A stretch of DNA of 64,000 bases from Desulfuromonas versatilis (GCF_019704135.1 NZ_AP024355.1:806001-870000), one strand, 5' to 3'; shown: positions 8,734-18,134, numbered from the stretch's first letter. Numbers and translations are program-made. Notes: generated from the letters alone by a model not told the origin.

Positions 8734-10452
8734 CTAGCCGGGTTTTTCCTCGAGGGCGCTGACCCTCTTGTACAGCCAGCCCCCCAGGTAAAAGCTGACC
8801 CCCAGCACCAGCAGGCAGGCGATCCTCACCAGGGGCGGCGCTCCTGCCAGGTCGTAGAGCAGCACCTTGGCCGCCGAGGCGGCAAACACCAGCAGGGAGG
8901 ACTGGCCGAGGATCTTGTCCCGCCGCGCCAGGGCCAAAAACAGGCAGGCCAGGGCCAGCAGCCCCCAGCACAGGGAGACGGCCAGCTGGTTGGCAAACAG
9001 GTGAACCGCGGCCGCCATGGCGCAGACGTGCCCCCCGTAGACCAGGGCGATGGCCCATCGCTCGTTGAGCCTGGCGCGGCGCACCAGCCAGAAGCCGCCG
9101 TAGAGTTCGGCGGCATAGGCGATGACCAGCAGGCCGCTGCCCGGCACCCTGGCGAGGTCGGCCAGCAGCACCACGCGCATCAGGTTGCTGGCGTAGATGA
9201 GCCCCACGGCGCCGAGAATCGGCCAGCCCAGGGCGTAGCGCCCCCCGCGGGCCAGGGTGTGCCCGGCGACCACGGCCGCCAGCACCAGCCCCACCCAGGG
9301 TTGCCAGCGCAGGGGGACCGACTGCAGGTAGCCCGCGTGCAGCATCACCAGCGCGACATAGCTGCTGAGCAGCAGGCGCCCGCCGCTGCTCTCGCCCCCG
9401 AGGCTGCGGCGCACCCCCCAGTAGGCCAGGGCCAGGACCGCCGCGCTGGCCACGGCGATCCACGGGGCCCAGGCGGGCAGGAAGCGGTCCAGCAGGGTGT
9501 ACTGCAGCACGTAGAAAATCAGCAGCGCCGGCAGATGCGCCAGGGCCGTGTTGCGGTCCAGGGGGGAGGCGCGCCTGATCGAAAAGGCGGTGGTGGCTCC
9601 GGCGAAGATGACGAACTGCACGCACTGGAAGCCGAAGGCCTCGACCCAGTGATGCCGGGCCGTTGCCGCCCAGTCGAAGCGCCACACCAGGTCGAAGATG
9701 ATCAACCCCAGGTAGAGCGCCACCAGGTAAACCAGGCGCCGGCCGACCCAGACCGCGTAGATGCTGAAGACCAGGGCCCAGGCCGAAAAATAGATGGCCA
9801 GGTCGAGGATGCTGCCGCGCAGCCCCGCCAGCAGCAGCGGCGCCGAGTAGGAGCCCGCCACCGCGAACAGGGCGTAGAGTTCGCTCTCGAAAAACCGGCA
9901 CAGCCACAGCGAGCCGAGGCAGACCAGGATGATGGCGCCCGCGGCCAGCGGCACCGGGATCAGCCGGTAGTAGAGGTGCGCTCCGTAGGTGGCCAGAAAC
10001 AGGATCACCACCCCGCCAGCCGGCAGCAAGCTGGCATAGCCGCGGTCAGCCCGGCGCAGGGCGATGCCGGTGCCGATCAGCCCCAACGCCCCCAGCACCG
10101 TCAGGCCGATCTGTCGGGCCGGGGACAGCCAGCCGAGATCGATCCCGAGTTTGACCAGGTAGGCCGCCGCCAGCACCAGCGCCGCCACCCCGCCCCAGCC
10201 GAGGATGTTGGTGACCGAAAGTTGGCGGCTCGGCCGCGCCCGGGGGGCGCGCGGCGGGATCGTGGTGCGTTTGGGCGGGTGGGGCCGGCGCCTGCCCGCC
10301 AGCGGGGGCTCGTCCAGCGGTTCGAAGACGAAGCCCGGGTCTTCCTCGGCGGGCGGGGCGACCGGCCGGGGCGGGGCGCCGCCGGCCAGCAGCTTCTCCA
10401 GGCGCTCGAGCCGGGCTTCGAGGGCCTCCAGGCGCTTGTCCAGATCAGACAT
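8734..10452 (-). CDS. DUF2339 multi-pass membrane protein
   Basis: A 572-residue protein opening with a coiled coil (MSDLDKRLEALEARLERLEK), a proline-rich linker, then about fourteen or more closely spaced transmembrane helices from residue 75 to the end. This architecture is that of the DUF2339 family of unknown function. No enzymatic or transporter motif stands out. An AAAGGA-type ribosome site precedes the ATG. It is convergent with the M20 gene and lies downstream of the TerC gene on the same strand, with about 60 bases between. Confidence 0.85.
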   Translation of the reverse strand: MSDLDKRLEALEARLERLEKLLAGGAPPRPVAPPAEEDPGFVFEPLDEPPLAGRRRPHPPKRTTIPPRAPRARPSRQLSVTNILGWGGVAALVLAAAYLVKLGIDLGWLSPARQIGLTVLGALGLIGTGIALRRADRGYASLLPAGGVVILFLATYGAHLYYRLIPVPLAAGAIILVCLGSLWLCRFFESELYALFAVAGSYSAPLLLAGLRGSILDLAIYFSAWALVFSIYAVWVGRRLVYLVALYLGLIIFDLVWRFDWAATARHHWVEAFGFQCVQFVIFAGATTAFSIRRASPLDRNTALAHLPALLIFYVLQYTLLDRFLPAWAPWIAVASAAVLALAYWGVRRSLGGESSGGRLLLSSYVALVMLHAGYLQSVPLRWQPWVGLVLAAVVAGHTLARGGRYALGWPILGAVGLIYASNLMRVVLLADLARVPGSGLLVIAYAAELYGGFWLVRRARLNERWAIALVYGGHVCAMAAAVHLFANQLAVSLCWGLLALACLFLALARRDKILGQSSLLVFAASAAKVLLYDLAGAPPLVRIACLLVLGVSFYLGGWLYKRVSALEEKPG

Positions 10453-10512
10453 CCGAGAAATCCTTTCGGGCCGAAAAGGGTTGAACAGCCTCGCTCGAAA
10501 AAACGCCGCGGG

Positions 10513-11385
10513 TCAGGATCGGTGCTCCAGCGGAGCCGGAGAGGCGGGCGCATGCACCTCCAGCCAGCCTTTGCTGCGCATCAGTTCGATGGCCTCGCGG
10601 GGAACGTGCTCCAAGGCAAGCACCTCCGCGGGGGCGATCTCGCCTTTTTCCAGCTGCTCGAGCAGCCGGTGGTGGTATTCGGTGCGGGTCTTGCGCTGGT
10701 GGTAGTCGCGGTAGACCAGCGAAGAGCCGAGCACGGCGATGATCCCCATGGTCAGCCAGAAGATCCCGTGCTCGATCTCGACATGGAAGCCCTCCAGGGC
10801 GAGCTTGGTGCCGATGAAGAAGATCAGCTGGTAGGCCAGGTCCTCCAGGCGCGGCAGCTTCTCCAGCACCCGCACGAAGAGCCCGGCGGCAAAGCGCAGA
10901 AAGATGATGCCGAGCACGCCGCCGATCCAGACCACCGCCAGCTTGTCGGTCATGGCCACGGCGGTGGTGATGCTGTCGATGGAGAAGGCGATGTCGGTCA
11001 GCTCCACCACCAGCACCGTGGCCCAGAAGTTGCGGGCCGTGGCCGGCCGGGTCTGGTGGGCGTCCTCTTTCTGGAAGAAGAACATGTGCTTCATCGCCAG
11101 GTAGAGCAGGTAGCCGCCGCCGATCAGCTTGAAGAGGACGAACTGCATCAGGTGGGCGGCGAAGAGCAGGGCGATCAGGCGGAAAATAAAGGCGCCGACG
11201 ATGCCGTAGGTCAGGGCCTTTTTCTGTTGCTCCTTGGGCAGGCTGCGTACCAGGATCGCCAGCACCAGGGCGTTGTCCACCGAAAGGATCCCTTCCAGGG
11301 CGGCGAGGGTGGCGATGGTCAGGGCGTCGATGGGGGCGATCAGGCTGAATTCGTGGGCGATGCGGGAAAGCAGGTCGAAGGTCAT
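10513..11385 (-). CDS. TerC/YkoY-family integral membrane protein
   Basis: A 290-residue membrane protein of the TerC family, associated with metal-ion efflux or metalation of exported enzymes. The family acidic motifs are present: EGILSVDNALVLAIL near residue 30 and ELTDIAFSIDSI near 131, whose Asp residues lie in the membrane. About seven to eight helices are followed by a 60-residue charged cytosolic tail ending EHRS. The ATG was chosen because the family N-terminus matches; the upstream extension is arginine/proline-rich and lacks helices. The ribosome site is poor. Confidence 0.88.
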   Translation of the reverse strand: MTFDLLSRIAHEFSLIAPIDALTIATLAALEGILSVDNALVLAILVRSLPKEQQKKALTYGIVGAFIFRLIALLFAAHLMQFVLFKLIGGGYLLYLAMKHMFFFQKEDAHQTRPATARNFWATVLVVELTDIAFSIDSITTAVAMTDKLAVVWIGGVLGIIFLRFAAGLFVRVLEKLPRLEDLAYQLIFFIGTKLALEGFHVEIEHGIFWLTMGIIAVLGSSLVYRDYHQRKTRTEYHHRLLEQLEKGEIAPAEVLALEHVPREAIELMRSKGWLEVHAPASPAPLEHRS

Positions 11386-11565
11386 GGAAAAGGGGCGCTC
11401 CGGAAGCGGTTGGGCCGGCCGCGGTGGCCTGCGGCGAGCAGTTGAGAATGTGCCCAGATCATAAGCCAAGCCGAGACTTTTGGAAAGGGCCCTGCCGGGC
11501 GGTTGGGTCTCCTCCTTTTATGGCTATGGACTTTTTTCAGGGATTGTCCTATTGTAGAGGTCCAC

Positions 11566-11595
11566 GAAAAAAGCCCCATTCTCGGGGCTTTTCGT
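11566..11595. terminator. Bidirectional intrinsic terminator
   Basis: The stem GCCCC-ATTCT-GGGGC is flanked by an A-run on the left and a T-run on the right, so it can terminate either strand. It lies upstream of the small hypothetical gene. Confidence 0.75.
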
Positions 11596-11650
11596 CTGCC
11601 GTCCAGCCCGGACCGGCGGGATTCCCCCTTCTTTCGACGAGCAGCGAGCC

Positions 11651-12025
11651 TTGGCGAGCTACCCTAACCAACAGCAGACCCTGAGCGGGGGCTTTGGCCG
11701 CTGGCTTGGTGCCCTGCTGGTTCTGTGCCTGCTGGTCAATCCCCTGGGGATTACCGCGCCCAAGCGCTTCTGGCTGCCCGGCGACCTGAACCTGGTCCGC
11801 CCGGTGGCCACCTTGGCCACCGCCGCAACCGCGCTGCAGAAAACCTCCTTCGAGCAGCGCCTGCCCTGTGACCCCGAATCGCTGCCACCCATCCTGGCCC
11901 TGTGTGTTCCGGCCGCCCCTAGGCAAGTCACCTTCCTGCCCCGCGCCCTCGAGGCCGAACTGCCCGATTCGCTGTTCCTTGCCGAGCCCTGCGCCCCCCG
12001 TCCTCCCCCCGTTCGTTTCTCCTGA
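11651..12025 (+). CDS. Hypothetical protein with one hydrophobic segment
   Basis: A 124-residue reading frame, not recognised. It has a hydrophobic stretch at about 17-33 (RWLGALLVLCLLVNPLG), which could be a signal anchor, then a Pro/Leu-rich tail with three cysteines. The only start available is TTG without a clear ribosome site, and a competing frame runs on the other strand, so it may not be expressed. It precedes hppA by 165 bases with no evident coupling. Confidence 0.4.
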   Translation: MASYPNQQQTLSGGFGRWLGALLVLCLLVNPLGITAPKRFWLPGDLNLVRPVATLATAATALQKTSFEQRLPCDPESLPPILALCVPAAPRQVTFLPRALEAELPDSLFLAEPCAPRPPPVRFS

Positions 12026-12189
12026 CCCGCTTTACCGCCAACAACTGAACAAAAGCGTCATTTCCCGAGCCCGGCCGAGCCGGCAACCCAGGGAAATGGC
12101 CGGTTGTCCCTGGTCGGGACGAGCCTGTCTTCGCCACAGGCCGGCCCCCCCGACCGGGACACTCCCCTCTCTGTCAGGAGATTTTCGCC

Positions 12190-14247
12190 ATGCAGCAATA
12201 CGCTATACCGTTTTCCCTGGCCTGCGCCGCGGCCGCCATCGGCTACGGGCTGCTATCGGCCCGCTGGATCCTGCGCCTGCCCCACGGCAACGCGCGCATG
12301 CAGCAGATCGCTGCCGCCATCCAGGAAGGGGCGGGGGCCTACATGCGGCGCCAGTATTCGATCATCGCCGTGGTCGGCGTGCTGATCTATTTCGCCCTGG
12401 CCTTCACCCTGGGCCTCAAGACGGCGGTCGGTTTCGCCGTCGGTGCCGTGCTCTCGGGCCTGGCCGGCTACGTGGGGATGTTCGTTTCGGTGCGGGCCAA
12501 CGTGCGCACCGCCGAGGCGGCCCGTTCGGGGATGGCCCGGGCCCTGGAGGTCGCCTTTCGCGGCGGGGCGGTCACCGGCATGCTGGTGGTGGGCCTGGGC
12601 CTGCTCGCGGTGGCCGGCTACTACTTGGTGCTGCGGATCATGATGCCCGAAGCCGAGATCAAGGAGATCGTCAATCAGCTGGTCGGGCTCGGCTTCGGCG
12701 GCTCGCTGATCTCCATCTTCGCCCGCCTGGGGGGCGGCATCTTCACCAAGGGGGCCGACGTGGGCGCCGACCTGGTCGGCAAGGTCGAAAGCGGCATCCC
12801 CGAGGACGACCCGCGCAACCCCGCGGTCATCGCCGACAACGTGGGGGACAACGTCGGCGACTGCGCCGGCATGGCCGCCGACCTGTTCGAAACCTACGCG
12901 GTGACCCTGATCGCCGCCATGCTGCTGGGGGCCATCACCTTCAATGATCCGGCCGCCGTCGGCTACCCGCTGATCCTGGGTGGCATCTCCATCCTCGCCT
13001 CGCTGATCAGCACCTTCTTCGTCCGGCTCGGCCGCGGCGGCCACATCATGCGCGCCCTCTACCAGGGGCTCGTCGCCTCGGGGGTGATCGCCGCCGGCAT
13101 CTTCTACCTGGTCTCCCTGGCCATGTTTCCCGCCGGACTCGGCGGCTTCAGCGCGATCAGCCTGTTTTTCGCCTCGCTGGTCGGCCTGGCGGTGACCGGG
13201 GCCATGTTCTGGATCACCGAGTACTACACCAGCACCGGCTACGGGCCGGTGCGGCAGATCGCCCGGGCTTCGCTGACCGGGCACGCCACCAACATCATCG
13301 CCGGGCTTGGGCTGTCGAAAAAATCCACCGCCCTGCCGATCCTGGTGATCTGCGCCGGGATCATCAGCTCCTACGCCTGCGCCGGGGTCTACGGCATCGG
13401 CATCGCCGCGGTCTCCATGCTCTCGCTCACCGGCATCGTGGTGGCCATGGACGCCTACGGGCCGATCACCGACAACGCCGGCGGCATCGCCGAGATGGCC
13501 CAGCTCGGCAAGGCGGTGCGCGACGTCACCGACCCGCTGGATGCCGTGGGCAACACCACCAAGGCGGTCACCAAGGGCTACGCCATCGGTTCGGCGGGGC
13601 TCGCCTCCATCATCCTGTTCACCTCCTACCTGCAGGAGCTGCAGGTCCACTTCGCCGCCATCGGCCAGAGCTTCAGCCTGGCCGACTTCAGCCTGGCCGA
13701 CCCCAAGATCATCGTCGGGCTGTTCGTCGGCGGCATGCTCCCCTACTACTTTTCCGCCCTGTGCATGGAGGCGGTGGCCAAGACCGGGGGGGCGGTGGTC
13801 GAGGAGGTGCGCCGCCAGTTCCGGGAGATCAAGGGGATCATGGAAGGATCGGGCCGGCCCGACTACTCTCAGTGCGTGGACATCGTCACCCGCTCGGCGC
13901 TCAAGGAGATGATCCTGCCGGGGCTGATCCCGATCCTCGCGCCGCTTCTGGTCGGCTGGCTGCTCGGCGCCAAGGCCCTGGGCGGGGTCATCGTCGGCTC
14001 CATCGTCACCGGCATCTTCGTCGCCATCTCCATGACCACGGGGGGCGGCGCCTGGGACAACGCCAAAAAATACATCGAGGACGGCTTCCACGGAGGCAAG
14101 GGCGGCGAGGCCCACAAGGCGGCGGTCACCGGCGACACGGTGGGCGACCCCTACAAGGACACCGCCGGCCCGGCGGTCAACCCGATGATCAAGATCATCA
14201 ACGTGGTTTCGCTGCTGATCGTTCCACTGCTGGACAGGATGGGCTAG
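12190..14247 (+). CDS. hppA: K+-independent membrane H+-translocating pyrophosphatase
   Basis: A 685-residue integral membrane enzyme that couples pyrophosphate hydrolysis to proton export. About sixteen helices are visible. The substrate site has [11 protein letters not shown] from residue 190, and the downstream segment [12 protein letters not shown] binds Mg-PPi. The K+-dependence switch reads [10 protein letters not shown] with Lys at 458 and Thr at 461; K+-dependent enzymes have Ala at the first of these, so this one is assigned as K+-independent and therefore proton-pumping. CAGGAG stands nine bases before the ATG. In anaerobes it salvages energy from biosynthetic pyrophosphate. A TRAP permease gene follows 61 bases later. 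Confidence 0.96.
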   Translation: MQQYAIPFSLACAAAAIGYGLLSARWILRLPHGNARMQQIAAAIQEGAGAYMRRQYSIIAVVGVLIYFALAFTLGLKTAVGFAVGAVLSGLAGYVGMFVSVRANVRTAEAARSGMARALEVAFRGGAVTGMLVVGLGLLAVAGYYLVLRIMMPEAEIKEIVNQLVGLGFGGSLISIFARLGGGIFTKGADVGADLVGKVESGIPEDDPRNPAVIADNVGDNVGDCAGMAADLFETYAVTLIAAMLLGAITFNDPAAVGYPLILGGISILASLISTFFVRLGRGGHIMRALYQGLVASGVIAAGIFYLVSLAMFPAGLGGFSAISLFFASLVGLAVTGAMFWITEYYTSTGYGPVRQIARASLTGHATNIIAGLGLSKKSTALPILVICAGIISSYACAGVYGIGIAAVSMLSLTGIVVAMDAYGPITDNAGGIAEMAQLGKAVRDVTDPLDAVGNTTKAVTKGYAIGSAGLASIILFTSYLQELQVHFAAIGQSFSLADFSLADPKIIVGLFVGGMLPYYFSALCMEAVAKTGGAVVEEVRRQFREIKGIMEGSGRPDYSQCVDIVTRSALKEMILPGLIPILAPLLVGWLLGAKALGGVIVGSIVTGIFVAISMTTGGGAWDNAKKYIEDGFHGGKGGEAHKAAVTGDTVGDPYKDTAGPAVNPMIKIINVVSLLIVPLLDRMG

Positions 14248-14308
14248 ATGAAGGTTCGCATGCTGCAATGCCGGCCGGACGGCGCGTCGGCGAAGGAGGC
14301 CTGAGACC

Positions 14309-15604
14309 ATGGAAGCCAGTCCCATGATCATTTTCGCCCTGCTGCTGGGGGCCATGGCCGCCACCGTCCCGGTGTTCATGGCCCTGTTCTTCGCCGGGCT
14401 GGCGGGCCTGGTCTGGGCCGCCGGGGTCGATCCCCAGGTGGCGGTGGAAGTGCTCTACCGCAGCATGGACAAGTTCGCCCTGGTGGTGGTGCTGTTTTTC
14501 GTGCTCTGCGGCAACATCATGACCACCGGCAGCATCGTGCAGAAGCTGATCCGCACCGCCAACACCCTGGTCGGCTTTCTCCCCGGCGGCCTGGCCATGG
14601 CCGGGGTGCTGGCCTGCGGCTTTTTCGGCGCCATCTCCGGCTCGACGGTGGCGACCATGGTGGCGATCGGCGGGGCGATGATCCCAGCGCTGGTCGAGAA
14701 CGGTTACGACCGCCGCTTCAGCGTCGGGGTCATGACCACCGCGCCGGTGCTGGGGATCATCATCCCGCCGTCGATCTCGATGATCCTCTACGCCATGGTG
14801 ACCAACGACTCCATCGAGGCGCTGTTTCTCACCGGCTACCTTCCGGGGCTGCTGATTATCCTCGCCATGTCGGCCTATGCCTGGCTGGTCTGCCGGCGCC
14901 GGGGGATTGCTGGGCGGCCCCGGCCGACTTTGCCGGAACTGCGCTCGGTACTGCGCGAGAGCGCCTGGGCCCTGTTTCTGCCGGTGCTGATCTGCGGCGG
15001 CATCTACTCGGGGCTGTTCACCGCCAACGAGGCGGCGGTGGTGGCCTGCTGCTACGCCTTTTTCGTCGAGATCTGCATCCACAAGGACATGAGGCTGGCC
15101 GAGGTGAAAAACGTGGTGGTCTCCTCGGCGGTCACCTCGGCCAGCCTGCTGGTGATCGTGGCCGGCGCCTCGGTGTTCGGCGAATACCTCACCTTTGCCC
15201 AGATCCCCGACAAGGTGGCGGGCGCCGTGGTCGGGGGCATCGAAACCCGCTGGGGCTTTCTGCTGGCGGTCAACCTGCTGCTGCTGGTGGTCGGCATGTT
15301 CATGGACATCATCTCGGCTACCCTGATCCTGACCCCGATCTTCCTGCCGCTGCTGCAGCAGTACGGCATCGACACCCTGCACTTCGGGTTGCTGATGACC
15401 ATCAACCTCGGCATCGGTTACTGCACCCCGCCGCTGGGGGTCAGCCTCTACATCGCCAGCGCCGTGGTCGACCGTGACCTGCTCTGGGTCAGCCGCGCGG
15501 TGCTCCCCTTCGTGCTGATCCAGATCGGCCTGCTGGCGGTCTACACCTACTGGCCCGACCTGGTGCTGCTGCTGCCGCGGCTGGTCTATGGCCCTGGGGG
15601 GTGA
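14309..15604 (+). CDS. dctM: TRAP transporter large permease (DctM), orphan
   Basis: A 431-residue DctM-type permease that drives Na+-coupled uptake of carboxylates with a periplasmic binding protein and the small permease DctQ. About twelve helices are seen. Family signatures include GFFGAISGSTVATMVAIGG in the first half and TINLGIGYCTPPLGVSLYIA in the second, the two pseudo-symmetric Na+-binding hairpins. Neither DctP nor DctQ is encoded nearby, so partners must lie elsewhere or be absent. AAGGAGG is nine bases before the ATG. It lies in the same direction as hppA and may be co-transcribed with it. Confidence 0.9.
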   Translation: MEASPMIIFALLLGAMAATVPVFMALFFAGLAGLVWAAGVDPQVAVEVLYRSMDKFALVVVLFFVLCGNIMTTGSIVQKLIRTANTLVGFLPGGLAMAGVLACGFFGAISGSTVATMVAIGGAMIPALVENGYDRRFSVGVMTTAPVLGIIIPPSISMILYAMVTNDSIEALFLTGYLPGLLIILAMSAYAWLVCRRRGIAGRPRPTLPELRSVLRESAWALFLPVLICGGIYSGLFTANEAAVVACCYAFFVEICIHKDMRLAEVKNVVVSSAVTSASLLVIVAGASVFGEYLTFAQIPDKVAGAVVGGIETRWGFLLAVNLLLLVVGMFMDIISATLILTPIFLPLLQQYGIDTLHFGLLMTINLGIGYCTPPLGVSLYIASAVVDRDLLWVSRAVLPFVLIQIGLLAVYTYWPDLVLLLPRLVYGPGG

Positions 15605-15645
15605 GGCCGGCGGGCCTCGGATAGGGGAAGACAGCTAAAACCAGA

Positions 15646-15674
15646 CTCACGCGAAGCCGCGAAGGACGCGAAGG
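15646..15674. repeat. Short GCGAAG-based tandem repeat
   Basis: Three GCGAAG cores recur every 8-9 bases in the gap between dctM and tatC, followed by A-rich GGGAAAA units. This resembles the GCGAAGG/CGCAAAG-type intergenic repeats common in these genomes. No coding function is seen. Confidence 0.6.
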
Positions 15675-15784
15675 AAAACCGAAAGGGAAAAAAGGGAAAT
15701 CGGCCGCTGCCGCACCTTTGGCTCGGGTAGTTGCGCCCTTCACGGCTACGGGAATTTATTAGAAAAAGGATGGAGACAGGGCCC

Positions 15785-16642
15785 ATGGCGGTAAATTCAG
15801 ATCAAGAACGAGCACTGGCGCAGCAGCCCGCCCTTGGCGATCGGCAAAGGCCGGCCGAGGTCGAGGAGCAGATGCCCTTGACCACGCACCTCGAAGAGCT
15901 GCGCAAGCGGCTGATCATCGCCGGGGGCAGCTGGCTGGCGGCTTTTTTCGCCAGCTACGGTTTCGCCGAGCCGATGTTCCGCTGGGTGGCCGGGCCGGTG
16001 CGGGCGGCCTTGCCCGCGCAGGGTTCGCTGGTGTTTCTCACCGCCACCGAGCCCTTCTTCACCTACCTGAAGCTCGCCGCCCTCGCCGGACTGCTCGCGG
16101 CGTTGCCGGTGATCCTCTGGCAGCTCTGGCTGTTCGTGGCCCCCGGGCTCTACGCCCACGAAAAACGCCTCGGCCTGACCTTCGTCGTCTCGGGCTGCTG
16201 CTGTTTCGGCGCCGGCGCCTATTTCGGCTTCAGGTACGTCTTCCCCACCATCTTCGCCGTGCTGATCCGCTTTGGCCTGGGGGCCGGCGGGGTGACCCCG
16301 ATGCTCTCCATGGACGCCTATCTCGGGTTGGCGATCAAGATGCTGCTGGCCTTCGGCGTGGTCTTCGAGCTGCCGGTGGTGATTTCCCTGCTGGCCCGCA
16401 TGGGAGTGGTCGATCCCCCCTGGCTGCGCCGCAACCGCAAGTACATGCTCATCGTCGCTTTCGTCTTCGGCGCCCTGGTCACGCCCGGGCCCGATGTCAT
16501 CTCCCAGTGCTCGGTGGCGATCCCCTTCGTGCTGCTCTACGAGGTGGGGATTCTCGGGGCCCGGATCTTCGGCAGAACCAGGCAGGTTCCCGGTGCCGGG
16601 TCCGCCGGCCCGGAACAGGCCAGCATCGCTACAGGGGCCTGA
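15785..16642 (+). CDS. tatC: Sec-independent protein translocase TatC
   Basis: A 285-residue, six-helix core receptor of the twin-arginine translocase, which binds RR signal peptides of folded exported proteins. It has the cytosolic N-terminal motif HLEELRKRL, followed by TATEPFFTYLKLA in the first periplasmic loop/helix region and conserved PVILWQLWLFVAPGLY. The last 30 residues are a polar cytosolic tail. An in-frame ATG five codons upstream is possible, but the chosen ATG has the better-spaced GGAGACAGG. tatA is not adjacent; a tatA gene lies near 54.7 kb. Confidence 0.94.
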   Translation: MAVNSDQERALAQQPALGDRQRPAEVEEQMPLTTHLEELRKRLIIAGGSWLAAFFASYGFAEPMFRWVAGPVRAALPAQGSLVFLTATEPFFTYLKLAALAGLLAALPVILWQLWLFVAPGLYAHEKRLGLTFVVSGCCCFGAGAYFGFRYVFPTIFAVLIRFGLGAGGVTPMLSMDAYLGLAIKMLLAFGVVFELPVVISLLARMGVVDPPWLRRNRKYMLIVAFVFGALVTPGPDVISQCSVAIPFVLLYEVGILGARIFGRTRQVPGAGSAGPEQASIATGA

Positions 16643-16765
16643 GGGCGCAACCTGGTCGATTCCCCTGGAGGACCTCCCGATCCCGCAGACCGTTCCGGGG
16701 TGGTAAGCTTGCTTGCACCTCGGAACCTGCCGGTTGTCTTCTGGGAGTTTCCGTGCTTCTTTCCG

Positions 16766-16900
16766 TCGTCAATATTGGTGATCGGATGGCTGATGCGGTT
16801 TTTCGTCGACAACTCCTTCGCCGTCTTTACCTGGTACCGGATACTTTTCGGCGGGGCAGTCGTGGTCGCCTGGTTGGCAGGTGCCTTGGGGTGGAAATGA
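16766..16900 (+). pseudogene. uppP: C-terminal remnant of undecaprenyl-diphosphatase (uppP/bacA)
   Basis: A reading frame of about 44 residues ending in a stop has the character of the last two helices of UppP: a hydrophobic helix, then RFFVDNSFAVFTWYRILFG and a final hydrophobic helix. The order 'helix - basic loop - S-F-F-x-W/Y-Y-R - helix' is typical of the UppP C-terminus. The preceding 200 residues of the enzyme are not found in any frame upstream, and no start or ribosome site is present, so this is read as a deletion remnant. The identification rests on a short stretch and could be wrong. Confidence 0.45.
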
Positions 16901-16944
16901 CGTTGCGGGAATTATCAGCGGGCGGGCTTCTGAAAAAATGGCAG

Positions 16945-16973
16945 TTGAAAAAATATAACAAGGTTATTATAAT
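16945..16973 (+). promoter_or_regulatory. Near-consensus sigma-70 promoter
   Basis: TTGAAA and TATAAT are separated by exactly 17 bases in an AT-rich island within otherwise GC-rich DNA. It points at the hypothetical exported-protein frame that begins 50 bases downstream. Confidence 0.7.
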
Positions 16974-17022
16974 TTTGCCATGTGGGTGCGGGATCTGGGG
17001 CCGGAAAAGCTGGAGATGAAAA

Positions 17023-17481
17023 ATGTGTCCAGTTGCTCTGGTTGGATATCCTGTACGACTGTTCACGAATTATAAACAGGTTTATATTTTCTTCGAGGCT
17101 CGGCGGCAGGGTATGTTGTGCGGCTTTTTCCAGCAACTGGGCAGGTGGCGCGGGGGGGCCGTCCCGGTTTCCCTGCTGCTGGTTGCGGCACTGCTGCTGC
17201 AGGTTCCCGCGGTGAGCGCCGAAAGGGCTGCCGGCTCCCTGGCGGATCACGCCCTTTCCCTGCTGGAAGATGAGTATCTGGCCCCCTTCGTCAAGCCGAC
17301 CGGAGGGAATCAGGGTGCAGATGCATGCAGTGATCCGTATCCAGTCCTGCTGCAGACTTTTACCGGCCTGGAGTCCGAATGCCTCGCACCGCGGAGCAAG
17401 CCTCCCTGGCCGGAGGCGAGCTTTTCCTATCTCTCCATTGCTCACTTCTCTCCCTTCGCTCCTCGCTCCCCCCCTCTCTGA
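17023..17481 (+). CDS. Hypothetical exported protein, possibly degraded
   Basis: A 152-residue frame, not recognised. It is preceded by GGAG at a good distance and by a near-consensus promoter, so it may be expressed. A signal-peptide-like segment lies at about 50-66 (VSLLLVAALLLQVPAVSA), either an internal start (ATG at residue 31) or a membrane anchor. After residue 100 the composition turns to Ser/Pro/Phe-rich low complexity, suggesting the original C-terminus was lost. Six bases upstream, overlapping out of frame, is a 19-codon ORF beginning MKNVSSCSGW that could act as a leader. Confidence 0.35.
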   Translation: MCPVALVGYPVRLFTNYKQVYIFFEARRQGMLCGFFQQLGRWRGGAVPVSLLLVAALLLQVPAVSAERAAGSLADHALSLLEDEYLAPFVKPTGGNQGADACSDPYPVLLQTFTGLESECLAPRSKPPWPEASFSYLSIAHFSPFAPRSPPL

Positions 17482-17810
17482 TCCACCTGAACGGCCCTGC
17501 TACCGGGTCGGCCCCCTGACCTCCTGATCGATTTCCCGAATTGCGTATGCACCGCCGGTGGCTGCAAAAGGAGCTGTCCCCTGCGTTCCGGGCAGACCAT
17601 TTCCGTTCGTGCGCCAATATCGGGGGCAGGGATCAGCTGCGAAGGGCCGTGCTCTTGCTTCAATCAAAAAATTGGTCGCATTGGTTTAAAGGGGGTGATG
17701 TCAAGCGCCGCCAGCAGACGTGTGCAAAGAGGATCGGTTGTACCGGATTCTGCCCTCCCGGGGTGAAAAAGGGCAGAACAACCAACATTCAGAAAGGAAC
17801 CCAGACGGCT
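17482..17810 (+). promoter_or_regulatory. Gene-free leader of the acetate-uptake operon with stem-loop
   Basis: No gene is seen in these 329 bases. A nine-base perfect inverted repeat (TTCTGCCCT at 17748, AGGGCAGAA at 17770) forms a strong hairpin about 30 bases before the DUF485 start. Further upstream GG-N10-GC at 17645-17658 with TTGC at its 3' end resembles a weak sigma-54 promoter, but the -24 box is poor. Either element could regulate the operon; neither is proven. Confidence 0.35.
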
Positions 17811-18113
17811 ATGAAAACCAAAAGTTGGGCGGACATCGCCCGGCATCCCAAGTTCGTCGAGCTGCACCGCCGCAAGACCGTATTTCTGTTCGGCTGGTGG
17901 GCTTTTTCCACCCTCTTCTATTTCCTTCTCCCCATCGGGGCGGCCTACACCCCGGGGCTTTTCAAGGTCAAGGTCATCGGCAACATCAACTTCGGCTACC
18001 TGTTCGCCCTCTCCCAGTTCTTCGTGTCCTGGGGGATCGCCATCTACTACGCCCGGGTGGCCAACCAGAAATTCGACCGGCTGACCCGCGAACTCGTCGA
18101 CGAATTCAAATAG
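17811..18113 (+). CDS. DUF485 membrane protein paired with ActP
   Basis: A 100-residue protein with two transmembrane helices (about 26-45 and 62-83), matching the DUF485 family (YjcH-like) that accompanies acetate permease genes. Typical features are HPKFVELHRRKTVFLFG before helix 1, NINFGYLFALSQFF in helix 2, and a C-terminal FDRLTRELVDEF. It ends 21 bases before actP. It is thought to assist or modulate the symporter; its exact role is not established. Confidence 0.92.
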   Translation: MKTKSWADIARHPKFVELHRRKTVFLFGWWAFSTLFYFLLPIGAAYTPGLFKVKVIGNINFGYLFALSQFFVSWGIAIYYARVANQKFDRLTRELVDEFK

Positions 18114-18134
18114 AGAACGGTGAGGAGAAGACCT

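Noticed and set aside
14248-14304. 18-codon ORF directly after the hppA stop
   Set aside because: No ribosome site of its own and no recognisable peptide; its end merely overlaps the dctM ribosome site region.
12253-14379. Long minus-strand frame opposite hppA
   Set aside because: Shadow of a highly conserved gene; composition is His/Asp/Gln-rich with no motif.
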